From Loigolactobacillus rennini DSM 20253 (lineage in GTDB: Bacteria; Bacillota; Bacilli; Lactobacillales; Lactobacillaceae): DNA of 52,215 bases. Made by a program: the position numbers and the translations under genes. The notes beneath the pieces were generated by a model. The model was not told where the DNA came from, did no database searches, and worked only from the letters and a program-made list of their open reading frames with translations. This document shows, in pieces, positions 35,098 through 43,455 of the stretch (positions are counted from its first letter, which is position 1; every line of letters starts with the position of its first letter). The stretch spans positions 1 through 52,215 of the forward strand of contig NZ_AYYI01000026.1 of assembly GCF_001436505.1 (NCBI RefSeq). Reading direction: 5' to 3'.

Positions 35098-35622
35098 TTA
35101 AGCGATCCACTCTTTCAGAAAGTCACGCAATCCTGCCACCCCAAATAGCATCACTGATAAATCTTGAATGGCCTTAGCGCGCTCACGGCTAATCGTACTT
35201 TTGTCTACATGCCACTTATTACTTAAGGCATGCATGCCCAGTCGCCGCTCATTAAAATAACTATCCTGCAATATCCACCAACGCCGCTTGTCACTCGGCC
35301 CACCGCCCAGGCAGACTTGCTGGTAAGCCTCTAGAATCATATCTACATAAGCCATTAAATGTTTTGTTTTAACATTATATTTAGTCAGCTCATGATCGCT
35401 AATTTTAACACCAGTTACCATTTCATACTCATCGTCGCTGACAAACTTCTCTGGTTGCGACGCAACATGGGCCTTTAGCTTAGGATATTCTTTTACTAAT
35501 ATTTGAGTGTTACGCAAGCGGTAATCTTTCTCAGACTTAACCCGCTTCCGTTTCTCCCGGTCTAAATACTTAATCACTTCTGTGGTAATCAAGCGCATTT
35601 GTTCTTGTGATAATTTCTCCAC
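35098..35622 (-). CDS. Late transcription activator, ArpU/RinA-like
   Basis: A 174-residue protein with a basic helical N-terminus and a C-terminal sigma-70 region 4-like helix-turn-helix (LGMHALSNKWHVDKSTISRERA, about 128-149). Such proteins sit just ahead of the terminase genes in Gram-positive siphoviruses and switch on late transcription. The gene is the last of the early group; the probable target promoter with three repeat boxes follows directly. Its start adjoins the preceding stop. Confidence 0.75.
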   Translation of the reverse strand: MEKLSQEQMRLITTEVIKYLDREKRKRVKSEKDYRLRNTQILVKEYPKLKAHVASQPEKFVSDDEYEMVTGVKISDHELTKYNVKTKHLMAYVDMILEAYQQVCLGGGPSDKRRWWILQDSYFNERRLGMHALSNKWHVDKSTISRERAKAIQDLSVMLFGVAGLRDFLKEWIA

Positions 35623-35940
35623 TCAATCACCCCCAATAATTGCTAAGGCATCATCTACTGACCTAGCAACGCCATATAGTACTGGCCATTTTTCAATTGC
35701 CTTAGCAAACTGCTTTTGTTCAGTACGCAATTTACCCGTCTCATTTTTACATTCAATAAAAAATATTTTGCCATCTGATTTGCGAAACCCGAATAAATCA
35801 GGAAATCCTTTTGGTAAGCCAGTGTCAAACCAACCGCCATTATCCATTCTAACTTTGCCTACATTGGCGCGGAATATCATATGGCCTGCCATAGATACCC
35901 CCACCCGTATATCATTTTGGATTTTATGCTCTGAAGTCAT
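35623..35940 (-). CDS. VRR-NUC domain nuclease
   Basis: A 105-residue stand-alone VRR-NUC protein, a small PD-(D/E)XK nuclease. The pattern GLPKGFPDLFGF (Asp) followed by KIFFIECKNETGKLRTEQKQF (E-x-K) gives the active site, and WPVLYGVARSVDDAL closes the fold. Phage homologues sit in replication modules and may resolve branched DNA. It follows the VirE helicase gene after a 262-base noncoding gap. Confidence 0.88.
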   Translation of the reverse strand: MTSEHKIQNDIRVGVSMAGHMIFRANVGKVRMDNGGWFDTGLPKGFPDLFGFRKSDGKIFFIECKNETGKLRTEQKQFAKAIEKWPVLYGVARSVDDALAIIGGD

Positions 35941-36202
35941 AATTTATTGGAAGATTTACACGTGATTTATAGATAAATATTTGAGCTCCTAGTTACTTCC
36001 CCAAGGGGTTAGGACCAAATTTACAGATTTACACTTCTTTTTAACTTCCCTATGCATTATATTGCTATATATAATATATATATTTTATATTAATAATAGT
36101 GTAGTAGTGTAAACCAATTGGCTATAAGCATTGATATTATAGGAACATTAACAGGTTACACTTATCTGAGATAACTCAAAACTACCTATAAACACTGTAA
36201 AT
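35941..36202. other. Probable replication origin region with TTTACAC repeats
   Basis: This noncoding gap holds six copies of (A)TTTACA(C/G) or its complement (35954, 36019, 36027, 36107, 36155, 36195), two of them in direct tandem, on both sides of a 27-base A/T-rich tract at 36066-36092 that can melt easily. It lies between nuclease and helicase genes. I infer an iteron-type origin; nothing proves it. Confidence 0.4.
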
Positions 36203-37459
36203 TCATTTCCGCCGATACCCCCTTCTAGCAATATTACCGTCTTTTTTAAAGCCTCGCCCCCATTTAGGATGATTATCCATCACATACTTAATCTTTTGGG
36301 CTAATTTACGATTAGCAATTAAATTTTTCTCACCTAACTGGATCGCAATATCTGCACTGGTAATAAAATCGTTAGGCCAGGTAATTAAACACTGGTCAAT
36401 TTCTTCTTCTACTGCATCGACGTACATAAACTCAGTGCGGTTAGTTTCCAGCATTTTTTCTTGTACTTTTGTCAGTCCAAAATTAAAACCTGCTTTATAA
36501 TAACTAACAAACTCGCCCCACAGCTGATCAATTGTTTCTTGGTCTAAATCTGTTACTGGATGCAGGATTTGACGTTCTTTATTGACTAAATTCGGTAAAA
36601 AACGCCGCTCGCCAGTTTTATCTTTTAAATAGGTAACTTCATTTGTTGTTCTAGCCATCACAAAGCTTTTAGGGCGCCGTTCGCTGTGACGACCATACGA
36701 TCGACGAAATTCTAAGATTTCTGCACTAATAAATTTTTTCAATGACTCAAAATCGCTGTTATTGCTAGCAGTCATCTCATCATCATTAACAATTAAAGCT
36801 CGCAACATATTGGCATAGCTATCTTTGTCTTTAAAGTCCGTAAATTGATCGGTGTACCAGCCATTAGCCATTTTCTTCAACAAAGTGGTTTTGCCAGCGC
36901 CTTGACCACCAACCAAATCGAAAACATAATCAAACTTAAAAATAGGCTGATAAACTTTCGCTACTGCGCCAACAAAAAACAAATTCGTTTGTAAAGTTGT
37001 GGTTTCACTTTTTGCAACGCCTAAAAAAGTGGGTAAAAAATCAGCTGCTCGAATTTCATGATCCCAATTTTTGTAGGCTTTTTCCAAGTAATCTTTTACT
37101 GGATTAAAGCTATTGGCATGCGCTTCATTCGTTAATGCTAATTCAAAAATCTTCTGTGGGAACAATACTTCATATTTCTCTTCAATGTAGCCCAAAACTG
37201 CTGCTGTGTAGTCATCGCGCATTTCGCCTTTTTTGATATGCAAATTTTTAACGTCTTTTATGACCACAATTTCGTGCGTAAATTCGTTGTAGGCAAAAGT
37301 GTGAGCTAAAACTGGATCACGTGCTAAAACTAACTTAATATTTTTAATACTATTTGTTCTAACGTTACCGTTTTGGTTCAAAATGAAATTAATTGGCATT
37401 TTAACCACAGTATCACTTTGCATTTTCTCCAGCCGTTGCATTTCTTTATCCAATGTCAC
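36203..37459 (-). CDS. VirE/D5-like replicative helicase-primase ATPase
   Basis: A 418-residue P-loop ATPase with Walker A GGQGAGKTT (near 190), a Walker B-like LIVNDDEM and the GERRFLPNLV arginine motif seen in the virulence-associated E family. Phage members act as replicative helicases with a separate prim-pol, and here the prim-pol gene is directly upstream. The start is GTG at 37459, overlapping the upstream stop by four bases. The C-terminus is a winged-helix-like basic region. Confidence 0.87.
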   Translation of the reverse strand: MTLDKEMQRLEKMQSDTVVKMPINFILNQNGNVRTNSIKNIKLVLARDPVLAHTFAYNEFTHEIVVIKDVKNLHIKKGEMRDDYTAAVLGYIEEKYEVLFPQKIFELALTNEAHANSFNPVKDYLEKAYKNWDHEIRAADFLPTFLGVAKSETTTLQTNLFFVGAVAKVYQPIFKFDYVFDLVGGQGAGKTTLLKKMANGWYTDQFTDFKDKDSYANMLRALIVNDDEMTASNNSDFESLKKFISAEILEFRRSYGRHSERRPKSFVMARTTNEVTYLKDKTGERRFLPNLVNKERQILHPVTDLDQETIDQLWGEFVSYYKAGFNFGLTKVQEKMLETNRTEFMYVDAVEEEIDQCLITWPNDFITSADIAIQLGEKNLIANRKLAQKIKYVMDNHPKWGRGFKKDGNIARRGYRRK

Positions 37460-38253
37460 GTTGTATTAACCTCCTTTCGCCTAATTTCTGCTTGGACAAT
37501 TGATTCAAATGTTCGATCTACTTCGCGCTGCGGCAAAGCGTCCATTGTATTTTGATTAGCTAAACAAGCTAATTGATATGCCGCTTTTACTTTAACGTTG
37601 CGAAAAAGTAGCCCGCCAATTAATGCTGCTAATTGATTGTTGCGCCCACCAACATCACCTAAGCCAGTCGCAATTTGTTCAAATAATAAGGTTGTTGCAG
37701 TTCGTTCGCCAGTATTCACAATTGCTGTATCTGGTTGATAGTGGCTAGTTGCACGTTTACGGTTAATTGTTTTAACTAGGTCTAGGCTGGCAGTTACAAT
37801 CGGTAATCTATTGGCCCACTGATACGGTTTGCCTTTAATCTGACTAGGTGGCACCACAATATAATTATTAATATGTGCTTTAACATCTACGCCTGGCAGC
37901 CAGCCAATTAATTGATGGATCCGCATATCCTCACGCTTTAAATAAAACAGCTGGCAACCGCCACCAGCTGTTCTTTGTTTTAAAGTTTTTTTGAATAGCT
38001 CAGGATGGCCTAATTGTTGAATTGATTTAAAGCCATCAGCACCGTTTGCGTGTCGGTCAATATCAATTACGAAAAAGTTAGTTGTCCGCAAGGCAATGTT
38101 TGCTGTCGGATTGGTTTTCCAAATTTGCTTAATCTCAGCAACAGTTAAAGGTGGTCGGTTAGCAAATGCAATTAACGGTTTTTTATTTGCCATGGGTAAA
38201 ACACTGAATCCTTTTTCAGCATAACGGATTGCATAATTGACCAAGTTTTGCAT
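37456..38253 (-). CDS. Bifunctional primase/polymerase (prim-pol)
   Basis: A 265-residue protein with an N-terminal prim-pol domain: FVIDIDRHANGADG carries the metal-binding acidic pair, KTLKQRTAGGGCQLFYL the central Gly segment, and GVDVKAHINNYIVVPPS the strand with the conserved Pro-Pro-Ser. The last 70 residues match a PriCT-type helical tail. It primes phage DNA replication with the VirE helicase next to it. Confidence 0.88.
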   Translation of the reverse strand: MQNLVNYAIRYAEKGFSVLPMANKKPLIAFANRPPLTVAEIKQIWKTNPTANIALRTTNFFVIDIDRHANGADGFKSIQQLGHPELFKKTLKQRTAGGGCQLFYLKREDMRIHQLIGWLPGVDVKAHINNYIVVPPSQIKGKPYQWANRLPIVTASLDLVKTINRKRATSHYQPDTAIVNTGERTATTLLFEQIATGLGDVGGRNNQLAALIGGLLFRNVKVKAAYQLACLANQNTMDALPQREVDRTFESIVQAEIRRKEVNTT

Positions 38254-38269
38254 TTAGCCCACCTCTTGA

Positions 38270-38803
38270 TTAAAATGGAATGTCATTTTCGTCTACATCA
38301 ATTGCCTCTGGTTGTTCTGCCGGTGCTAACTCATAATTCTTGTATGGATTGCTAGGATCTTTTTTATTTGGCGTAAAGGTGACTGTCAATGTGATTAAAG
38401 TTCCTTTGCCATCACGCAATAAAGTAGCAATATCTTCGTGAATGTCTGTTTCGTTCGCACCAGCAAATACTGATGGCTTAACGGGCTTGCCAAGTAGCGC
38501 ACCTAGCTTTGCGATGAATTTCATGTTCCGGGTCAACACAAATTCAGGCATTTCTTTTCCTGCTTTAGTTGTGGTCGCAAATGAGATGTTGTAGAATTCT
38601 TTTTCACCGGCATGTTCGCCGTCTGTCACCTGGAATACTATGCGAACACAGTCATAGCCGCTTTTTTCGTAAACGTGATGTGAAATATCTTCAACAGCCA
38701 CTACATAGTCGCCAGCCGGGAGTCCTTGATTAGTATTATTAATTGCGTCTTTCTTTGGATCAAAGTTACCTAATTCTTGGTTTGCTAAGTCTGCTAAATT
38801 CAT
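38270..38803 (-). CDS. DUF669 phage protein, probable single-stranded DNA-binding
   Basis: A 177-residue protein with a beta-barrel-like middle (GDYVVAVEDISHHVYEKSGYDCVRIVFQV) and an acidic C-terminal tip ending DENDIPF, like that of SSB proteins, which recruits partners. It lies between the Sak4-like ATPase and prim-pol genes, the place of the SSB-like gene in related phages. DUF669 is the family I recall; SSB function is inferred. Confidence 0.78.
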   Translation of the reverse strand: MNLADLANQELGNFDPKKDAINNTNQGLPAGDYVVAVEDISHHVYEKSGYDCVRIVFQVTDGEHAGEKEFYNISFATTTKAGKEMPEFVLTRNMKFIAKLGALLGKPVKPSVFAGANETDIHEDIATLLRDGKGTLITLTVTFTPNKKDPSNPYKNYELAPAEQPEAIDVDENDIPF

Positions 38804-38805
38804 AA

Positions 38806-39519
38806 TTATTTACCTGCCTTTTCTTTAGTTGGTTCTGGTGTAATTGCACCACTAATTGCTTTTAAAATTCGTAAAATTTTCGGGTCATCAATGCGGCTTG
38901 CATAATATTTCTTTCGTTTGTCTTTAATCGTTCGTAGATAACGTTCGCCAATTTTTTGCGTGTGAATTACTAAGTCACAATTGCCGTTAACCACGTTGTA
39001 GTATTTGGTCTTAAGCGATGGAATTTCACGATGGTTGTCACCATCTTCTACATCCGCTACACGGCTGATATAAATGACATTGACGGGCAAAGCTTTAAGC
39101 TCCATTACCATCCCCTGCAGTACTGCATTAAATGTGGCATAACCTTTTCCATACGGGATATCTGCTAGCGCATCAACTTTAGCTTTGAGGCAAACCGCCT
39201 GTTCAATCAGCATGGTGACGTCATCAATAACATCAATAATGACCGTTTCAAAGCTATGGTTCTCGGTCTGTAGTGCTAGCATAATTTTGTCTAGCTGCTC
39301 GATAACAGTGTTTTTAGCTGTGCCATCACTATTACGCACATTACGTAGTTGCATTGATGGTGCTTTGTTTGCTAATGCGTTTCCGTCGGTGTTAAGAAAT
39401 AATGGGTTGGGAAAACGTTCAGCTAAAAAGCTTTTACCACTCATCGTTGCGCCATAGATAAAAAAATTACGTGGCGTATCAATTGGTGTCTGTGGTTTGT
39501 TTGGTGGTAGTATACTCAA
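38806..39519 (-). CDS. Sak4-like RecA-fold ATPase (single-strand annealing/recombination)
   Basis: A 237-residue AAA_24-type protein with Walker A GATMSGKSF (23-31), Walker B in VIIDVIDDVT and a following ISRVADVE segment. Phage members help single-strand annealing or recombination with an SSB partner, and the DUF669 gene is two bases downstream. It overlaps the upstream helicase gene by four bases. Confidence 0.82.
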   Translation of the reverse strand: MSILPPNKPQTPIDTPRNFFIYGATMSGKSFLAERFPNPLFLNTDGNALANKAPSMQLRNVRNSDGTAKNTVIEQLDKIMLALQTENHSFETVIIDVIDDVTMLIEQAVCLKAKVDALADIPYGKGYATFNAVLQGMVMELKALPVNVIYISRVADVEDGDNHREIPSLKTKYYNVVNGNCDLVIHTQKIGERYLRTIKDKRKKYYASRIDDPKILRILKAISGAITPEPTKEKAGK

Positions 39520-40892
39520 CTAATCATCCCTCTCTGTTTTGCATAAAAGTAAATCCAACCTGGCTTATAATCTTTTAATTTCGCGTAAGCTTTAATTTCA
39601 GCAAGTGATTTTAAATCTTTAGGCTTTTTATCAGCTACATTGCGCATCACGGCATCAGTCATAATCTTTTGCGCTAATTGTTGACGCCGCTCAGTTTGTA
39701 CTTTAACTAATTCAGCTTTTTCATCCACATCTAGCTGCATGTCTTCTGTTAACTTCGCCCCGCAATAGGGGCAAACATCGCCTTTACGGTAAAAAGTTCT
39801 AAAGCAATTAGCACAAACTGTCACACCTTTAATTACGCTTACAGCCTGTTGTCGCTTGTTTTGCTCTTTTTTACCAATTAAAGACCATTGGCGATCAACT
39901 GTCGGTAAACCAAAACGTTCGATGTTGCCTACATGGTCAATAATGATTGCTCGTTTGCCTTTACGCGGATTCATGGCGCGCATGGAAAACTGAAGAAACA
40001 GCGATAAGGACTGCGTTGGTCGTAGCATAATGACACAATCAACATTGGGCAAGTCTAGACCTTCAGTAAATAATTCAGCGTTGGTTACAATTTGGATTTT
40101 TCCAGATCGGTAATCTCGGATAATCTCATTGCGCTCATCTTTAGGTGTTTTACCTGAAACTGCCTTTGCATTAATATTTTTCTGATTAAATGCCTGGGCT
40201 AAACGTTTCGCACTTGCCACGTTATAGGTATAGGCAATTGCTTGTTTATTCCTAGCTAACTTTTGATAAGTTTTAACCGCATTGCCATAGATTTTTGGCT
40301 TCAAGGCTTGTTCAATACTTTCACTGGTAAAATCGCCAGTACTGTGTTTTTTTAGCCGTTTATTTTCAATTTGTTTCGGCGCATAGTAATCAATCGGTGC
40401 CAGGTGGCCATGTTTAATCAACCAATTAATTGATTTACCATTAATTAAAGTATCCGCAATTTTATCAAAGCCTTGGCCACTCATCCGCCAAGGTGTGGCA
40501 GTAAACAATAGCTTAATTGCCCGTGGACATGCTGTAATTATTTTTTGATAAGACTTAGCCAAAGCATGATGTGCCTCGTCAATAAACAGGACACTTGGTT
40601 GATTGATCGTCTCAACACGGCGGCTAATTGTTTGAACCATACCGATTTTTACAAGTTCCATTGATACGTTTTGCTCAATAAAGGTTGTACGGACTTGGTC
40701 TAAGATTTCTTTGCGATGGGCGATAAATAAGACTTGATTACCCTTTTTTGTTGCTCGCCGGGCAATTTCTGCCATAATCACAGTTTTTCCAGTCCGCGGT
40801 GGTTGTTGAACAATAATTGAGCGGTGGCCTTGGTGTAGCTCAGCTAGAATATTGCCAATCGTTTCTTGCTGATAGTCTCGCAGCTGCTTCAT
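39516..40892 (-). CDS. DEAD/DEAH-box (SF2) DNA helicase
   Basis: A 458-residue helicase. Motif I is PPRTGKT (31-37), motif II DEAH (105-108), motif III FTATPWR, and motif VI near LFLQFSMRAMNPRKGKR. A C-terminal zinc ribbon, CANCF then CPYCG (about 365-390), is typical of phage helicases in this position. It overlaps its neighbours by four bases on both sides and belongs to the replication/recombination unit. Confidence 0.9.
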   Translation of the reverse strand: MKQLRDYQQETIGNILAELHQGHRSIIVQQPPRTGKTVIMAEIARRATKKGNQVLFIAHRKEILDQVRTTFIEQNVSMELVKIGMVQTISRRVETINQPSVLFIDEAHHALAKSYQKIITACPRAIKLLFTATPWRMSGQGFDKIADTLINGKSINWLIKHGHLAPIDYYAPKQIENKRLKKHSTGDFTSESIEQALKPKIYGNAVKTYQKLARNKQAIAYTYNVASAKRLAQAFNQKNINAKAVSGKTPKDERNEIIRDYRSGKIQIVTNAELFTEGLDLPNVDCVIMLRPTQSLSLFLQFSMRAMNPRKGKRAIIIDHVGNIERFGLPTVDRQWSLIGKKEQNKRQQAVSVIKGVTVCANCFRTFYRKGDVCPYCGAKLTEDMQLDVDEKAELVKVQTERRQQLAQKIMTDAVMRNVADKKPKDLKSLAEIKAYAKLKDYKPGWIYFYAKQRGMIS

Positions 40893-41371
40893 TTAATTAG
40901 CAATGCTTCTTTACGTACGAGCTCAGCACCATTAACCTCACGGCCTTTTTCTAACAGTTCTTTAATCTTAGTTTTTGATGGCCTGGCAGGTTGTGGCATG
41001 TAAGCGTCTACCGGTAGCTTTTTCTCGTCATGAATGACAACCGATTGCCGGCCAGGAGAAAGCTTAATGGTAAATAATGGATCCTTTACCTGGTTAATCT
41101 CTGCTGTGTGGAAAGCTTGGATTAAATTGGTCTTCATTCGGCCAATATTGTTATTGACTGCTTTCTTCCGCTGCTGTAGTCGCTTGATTTCTGCGGTTAT
41201 TTCATCTGTTTCTGATTTTAAGCTGTTAATCACCTTAGCGTAACCGATTGCTTTATCCTCAATGCCATCCGTGATTGCGTCCATCGTATCGTTAAAGACT
41301 TCTGGGTCCGTTTCTGCGGCTAAAGATTTTAATTGTAAATAATTGTTGGTTAAATCGTATAAGGTTGTCAT
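40889..41371 (-). CDS. Siphovirus Gp157 family protein
   Basis: A 160-residue helical protein: a long coiled coil (about 30-100, AIGYAKVINSLKSETDEITAEIKRLQQR and so on) followed by the FTIKLSPGRQSVVI strand that marks the family. Gp157 was linked to phage resistance when expressed in Streptococcus thermophilus, and it normally precedes the helicase and ATPase genes, as here. The biochemical role is unknown. Confidence 0.87.
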   Translation of the reverse strand: MTTLYDLTNNYLQLKSLAAETDPEVFNDTMDAITDGIEDKAIGYAKVINSLKSETDEITAEIKRLQQRKKAVNNNIGRMKTNLIQAFHTAEINQVKDPLFTIKLSPGRQSVVIHDEKKLPVDAYMPQPARPSKTKIKELLEKGREVNGAELVRKEALLIK

Positions 41372-41385
41372 AAGAATGTCTCCTT

Positions 41386-41646
41386 TTAATTTAATATTGC
41401 TGTTTGCTGAGCGGTTTTTACGTAATGAGCAACATATTCTGGGCTCAAGTAAATTGTGTAATAGGAATTACCTGTTTTTGATTGCAGCATGAATTTATAA
41501 GCGCCACGCCTACACACTTGATCCTGGCCAATTGCCCAATTACTACAGCCGATATATATCATTGCTCGGTATTTGTGGTTGTCTGTTACTATTTCTCCCA
41601 GCTTAAATCGCTCATCGTCAGGGTTTTGCCTTTTAACGTCAATCAT
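41386..41646 (-). CDS. Hypothetical early phage protein (86 aa)
   Basis: An 86-residue protein with an SH3-like beta pattern (RFKLGEIVTDNHKYRAMIYIGCSNWAI) and two cysteines. It starts with ATG at 41646 behind AGGAGGG. It follows a frameshifted small gene and precedes the Gp157 gene. I recognise no family. Confidence 0.7.
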   Translation of the reverse strand: MIDVKRQNPDDERFKLGEIVTDNHKYRAMIYIGCSNWAIGQDQVCRRGAYKFMLQSKTGNSYYTIYLSPEYVAHYVKTAQQTAILN

Positions 41647-41652
41647 TATTTA

Positions 41653-41867
41653 CTAGCCCTCCTGTTTATTATTAGTGATTTCATCTACATTGATCATATC
41701 CGGCTTGCCAGCCACTAATAGATTGTCAAAATCACGAATCATACGATCATTAGTAGAAGCCAAATCATCACGTAAATCATTCATTAAACTAGTACGGTTT
41801 CGTTCTAGATTAGCTACCGTGGTTTTTGACCGCCATTTTTAAAAACAGTTATTTTATATTTGTACAT
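41653..41867 (-). pseudogene. Frameshifted small early gene
   Basis: An ATG at 41867 behind AAGGGG opens a frame that stops after 17 codons (TAG at 41814-41816). From the same place the next frame is open to TAG at 41653-41655 and reads as a well-formed acidic helical protein (VANLERNRTSLMNDLRDDLAS onward). Adding one A to the A-run near 41827-41831 would join both into about 71 residues. The site is not a standard slippery heptamer, so I infer a one-base deletion, or an error in the sequence. Confidence 0.45.
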
Positions 41868-41893
41868 ATAGCATTACCCCTTATTGTTTTGGT

Positions 41894-41959
41894 TTAAGTC
41901 AGCTGCTTTAATAAACACACACTTGCCGTGTGCTTATAAAATGTATCTTTATTTTCCAT
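41894..41959 (-). CDS. Possible 21-residue peptide
   Basis: ATG at 41959 stands seven bases behind GGGAGG, and the frame runs 21 codons. The spacing between neighbours fits a gene here, but at this length chance is possible and I see no motif. Confidence 0.25.
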   Translation of the reverse strand: MENKDTFYKHTASVCLLKQLT

Positions 41960-41961
41960 AC

Positions 41962-42168
41962 CTATTCCTCCCATAATTTCCTGCCACAAATAGGACAATA
42001 GTCAATGTCTCTTCGACTAAGTTCACCATTTTCCCAACTATTAAGAACTAAACGATGGCCTTCGATATCAACACTAACTAGATCTTCTTCATTACCATCT
42101 GTTACGACAGTACCTTCAAGTAGGCAATCAGTATATTTTCCACAAAATATACACGGTTCTTCACTCAT
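41962..42168 (-). CDS. Small zinc-ribbon-like phage protein
   Basis: A 68-residue acidic protein with CIFCGKY near the start and CPICGRK near the end: two CxxC knuckles that could hold one zinc ion, as in small zinc ribbons. Its ATG overlaps the end of the preceding gene by eight bases. Such proteins are frequent in phage early regions; the role is unknown. Confidence 0.7.
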   Translation of the reverse strand: MSEEPCIFCGKYTDCLLEGTVVTDGNEEDLVSVDIEGHRLVLNSWENGELSRRDIDYCPICGRKLWEE

Positions 42169-42373
42169 CTTCCATCCCTCCTGCAGCTCTAATCCAAGCT
42201 GGTGCGTCCCTCAGTGTGTCATCGTCAACATAAAACGCACTCTTATTTCTAGCTTCATCCCAACTAATCCAACTAGTTACTTCCCAGGCATCTTTGCTGT
42301 TTAAAATGACAAACTGTGGGCAACCATCATCTTCTGTGCCAGGTAAAGGTAAAATACGTGTATGCTTCAACAA
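42161..42373 (-). CDS. Hypothetical early phage protein (70 aa)
   Basis: A 70-residue acidic protein with several Trp and Asp residues (DAWEVTSWISWDEARNKSAFYVDDD). It overlaps the neighbours on both sides by seven to eight bases, so it is part of the early operon. No family recognised. Confidence 0.65.
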   Translation of the reverse strand: MLKHTRILPLPGTEDDGCPQFVILNSKDAWEVTSWISWDEARNKSAFYVDDDTLRDAPAWIRAAGGMEDE

Positions 42374-42771
42374 TTTTTATCCTCTCCAAAAATCCATTGC
42401 AGGTTATTGCCTCTGCGGTTAGGCTTTAATCCTAGCTTTTTCAACATGCAATAAACCGTTCTAATACTTTTATCAACCCGGCTTGCAATCTCTGGTGTGG
42501 TTAAGCCTTCGCACCAGGAATTAATAACCGCACTTTTTATATCGTTTAAATCAATTGTCGGTGTATTTAGCTCTGCTATTTCATGGAAACTAACCACAAT
42601 CCGATCGTTACCAACTAGCTTTGTCACAGAGTTAAAATATTTTTCATCAACAATAATCAAAGCGCTTAAATGATAAATTTTGCCAACAATTCCATGTAGG
42701 TTATGCAAAACGTCTTTACCACTGCGGTAAATTTTAACGGTGACATGGTCTCCCACACTAAGCTTCTTCAT
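42367..42771 (-). CDS. Early phage protein with C-terminal helix-turn-helix
   Basis: A 134-residue protein in two parts: a beta-rich N-terminal half (VGDHVTVKIYRSGKDVLHNLHGIVGKIYHL, SH3-like) and a C-terminal resolvase-like helix-turn-helix (GLTTPEIASRVDKSIRTVYCMLKKLGL, about 88-114). I use the second ATG at 42771, nine bases behind GAGGG; the ATG two codons earlier is too close to it. It may bind DNA or regulate early genes. Confidence 0.7.
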   Translation of the reverse strand: MKKLSVGDHVTVKIYRSGKDVLHNLHGIVGKIYHLSALIIVDEKYFNSVTKLVGNDRIVVSFHEIAELNTPTIDLNDIKSAVINSWCEGLTTPEIASRVDKSIRTVYCMLKKLGLKPNRRGNNLQWIFGEDKNC

Positions 42772-43006
42772 TGGCATTTACCCTCGGGACTGACGCGCAA
42801 ACACTAATAACCTTGTTATCTTTACAAATGCTACTTAAGACTAGAACTGATTGTCTGTCGTCATCGTTAATCATCTGTGGTGTATCCAAAATGCCCACAA
42901 ACTTTTTCGCTCTTAATAACGGTTTGTCAAATTGATAAAATGAAACTGATTCACTTTCACGATAAAGTTGTAAAATTTTCTGCTCGTCTTTAGTTAATTC
43001 CGCCAT
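42758..43006 (-). CDS. Hypothetical early phage protein (82 aa)
   Basis: An 82-residue protein starting with ATG at 43006 behind AGAAGG. A helical N-terminus is followed by beta strands and a short acidic tail. It overlaps the next gene by 14 bases. Nothing in it identifies a family. Confidence 0.65.
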   Translation of the reverse strand: MAELTKDEQKILQLYRESESVSFYQFDKPLLRAKKFVGILDTPQMINDDDRQSVLVLSSICKDNKVISVCASVPRVNANEEA

Positions 43007-43045
43007 TTTTAATACCTTCTCTCTGTGCTATACTTAGCTTGTAAT

Positions 43046-43273
43046 TTATTTTTGTTTGTCCGTAATGGTGGCGGCCGTTGCGGGCTTTTTTATTTCTTCA
43101 ATTTTGTGTGCGATAATCAAGCGCTTTTCAATGGCAAAGCTTTGACCAATGTAAAACCAACCATAGCTAAAGCCAACTGGTTCAGTTTCTGGCAATACGA
43201 CATCATAAACATCCTTATGCATCAAGCCATCACAAACAGTTAACGTAATCCGCCAATGTTTAATTGCAAACAC
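43046..43273 (-). CDS. Hypothetical early phage protein with unclear start
   Basis: About 72-75 residues with a compact mixed fold (KHWRITLTVCDGLMHKDVYDVVLPETEPVGF) and a Lys-rich end. AAGGAGG lies at the start, but the in-frame GTG at 43273 overlaps it. At the ideal distance, eight bases on, stands ATT (43264), directly before KHWRITL. Either a rare ATT start is used or an original ATG was changed. It follows a cluster of very small genes. Confidence 0.5.
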   Translation of the reverse strand: MFAIKHWRITLTVCDGLMHKDVYDVVLPETEPVGFSYGWFYIGQSFAIEKRLIIAHKIEEIKKPATAATITDKQK

Positions 43274-43278
43274 CTCCT

Positions 43279-43422
43279 TCAGTTAAAAATTAGATAAAGC
43301 ATCCTAAACACTGTTGCCCAGAACCCAATGCATAGGCTAAAAATTCCTAGCCAGGTTAGGACAAAAATTCTACGCCAGGCTTTATCACTCAAAGTAGTAT
43401 TCTTCCTCTTTTTCCATTTCAC
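43279..43422 (-). CDS. Small single-helix membrane protein (47 aa)
   Basis: GTG at 43422 opens a 47-codon frame with a basic N-terminus (KWKKRKN) and one hydrophobic helix (about 19-40). GGGAGG lies twelve bases ahead. It overlaps the preceding 21-codon frame. The basic head and single helix suggest a membrane peptide with its N-terminus inside the cell. Confidence 0.45.
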   Translation of the reverse strand: MKWKKRKNTTLSDKAWRRIFVLTWLGIFSLCIGFWATVFRMLYLIFN

Positions 43423-43450
43423 TTTGTTCTAGTGCCTCCCAATCAATCAT
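43385..43450 (-). CDS. Possible 21-residue acidic peptide
   Basis: ATG at 43450 follows GGTGGTGAT and gives 21 codons, very rich in Glu (about nine). It lies between two small membrane protein genes in the same operon. Its length alone makes it uncertain. Confidence 0.25.
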   Translation of the reverse strand: MIDWEALEQSEMEKEEEYYFE

Positions 43451-43455
43451 TACTA

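Noticed and set aside
41826-41834. A programmed -1 frameshift joining the two halves of the small gene
   Set aside because: The sequence is T CAA AAA C, in which the P-site codon cannot re-pair after a slip. No stimulating hairpin is evident. A simple deletion is more likely.
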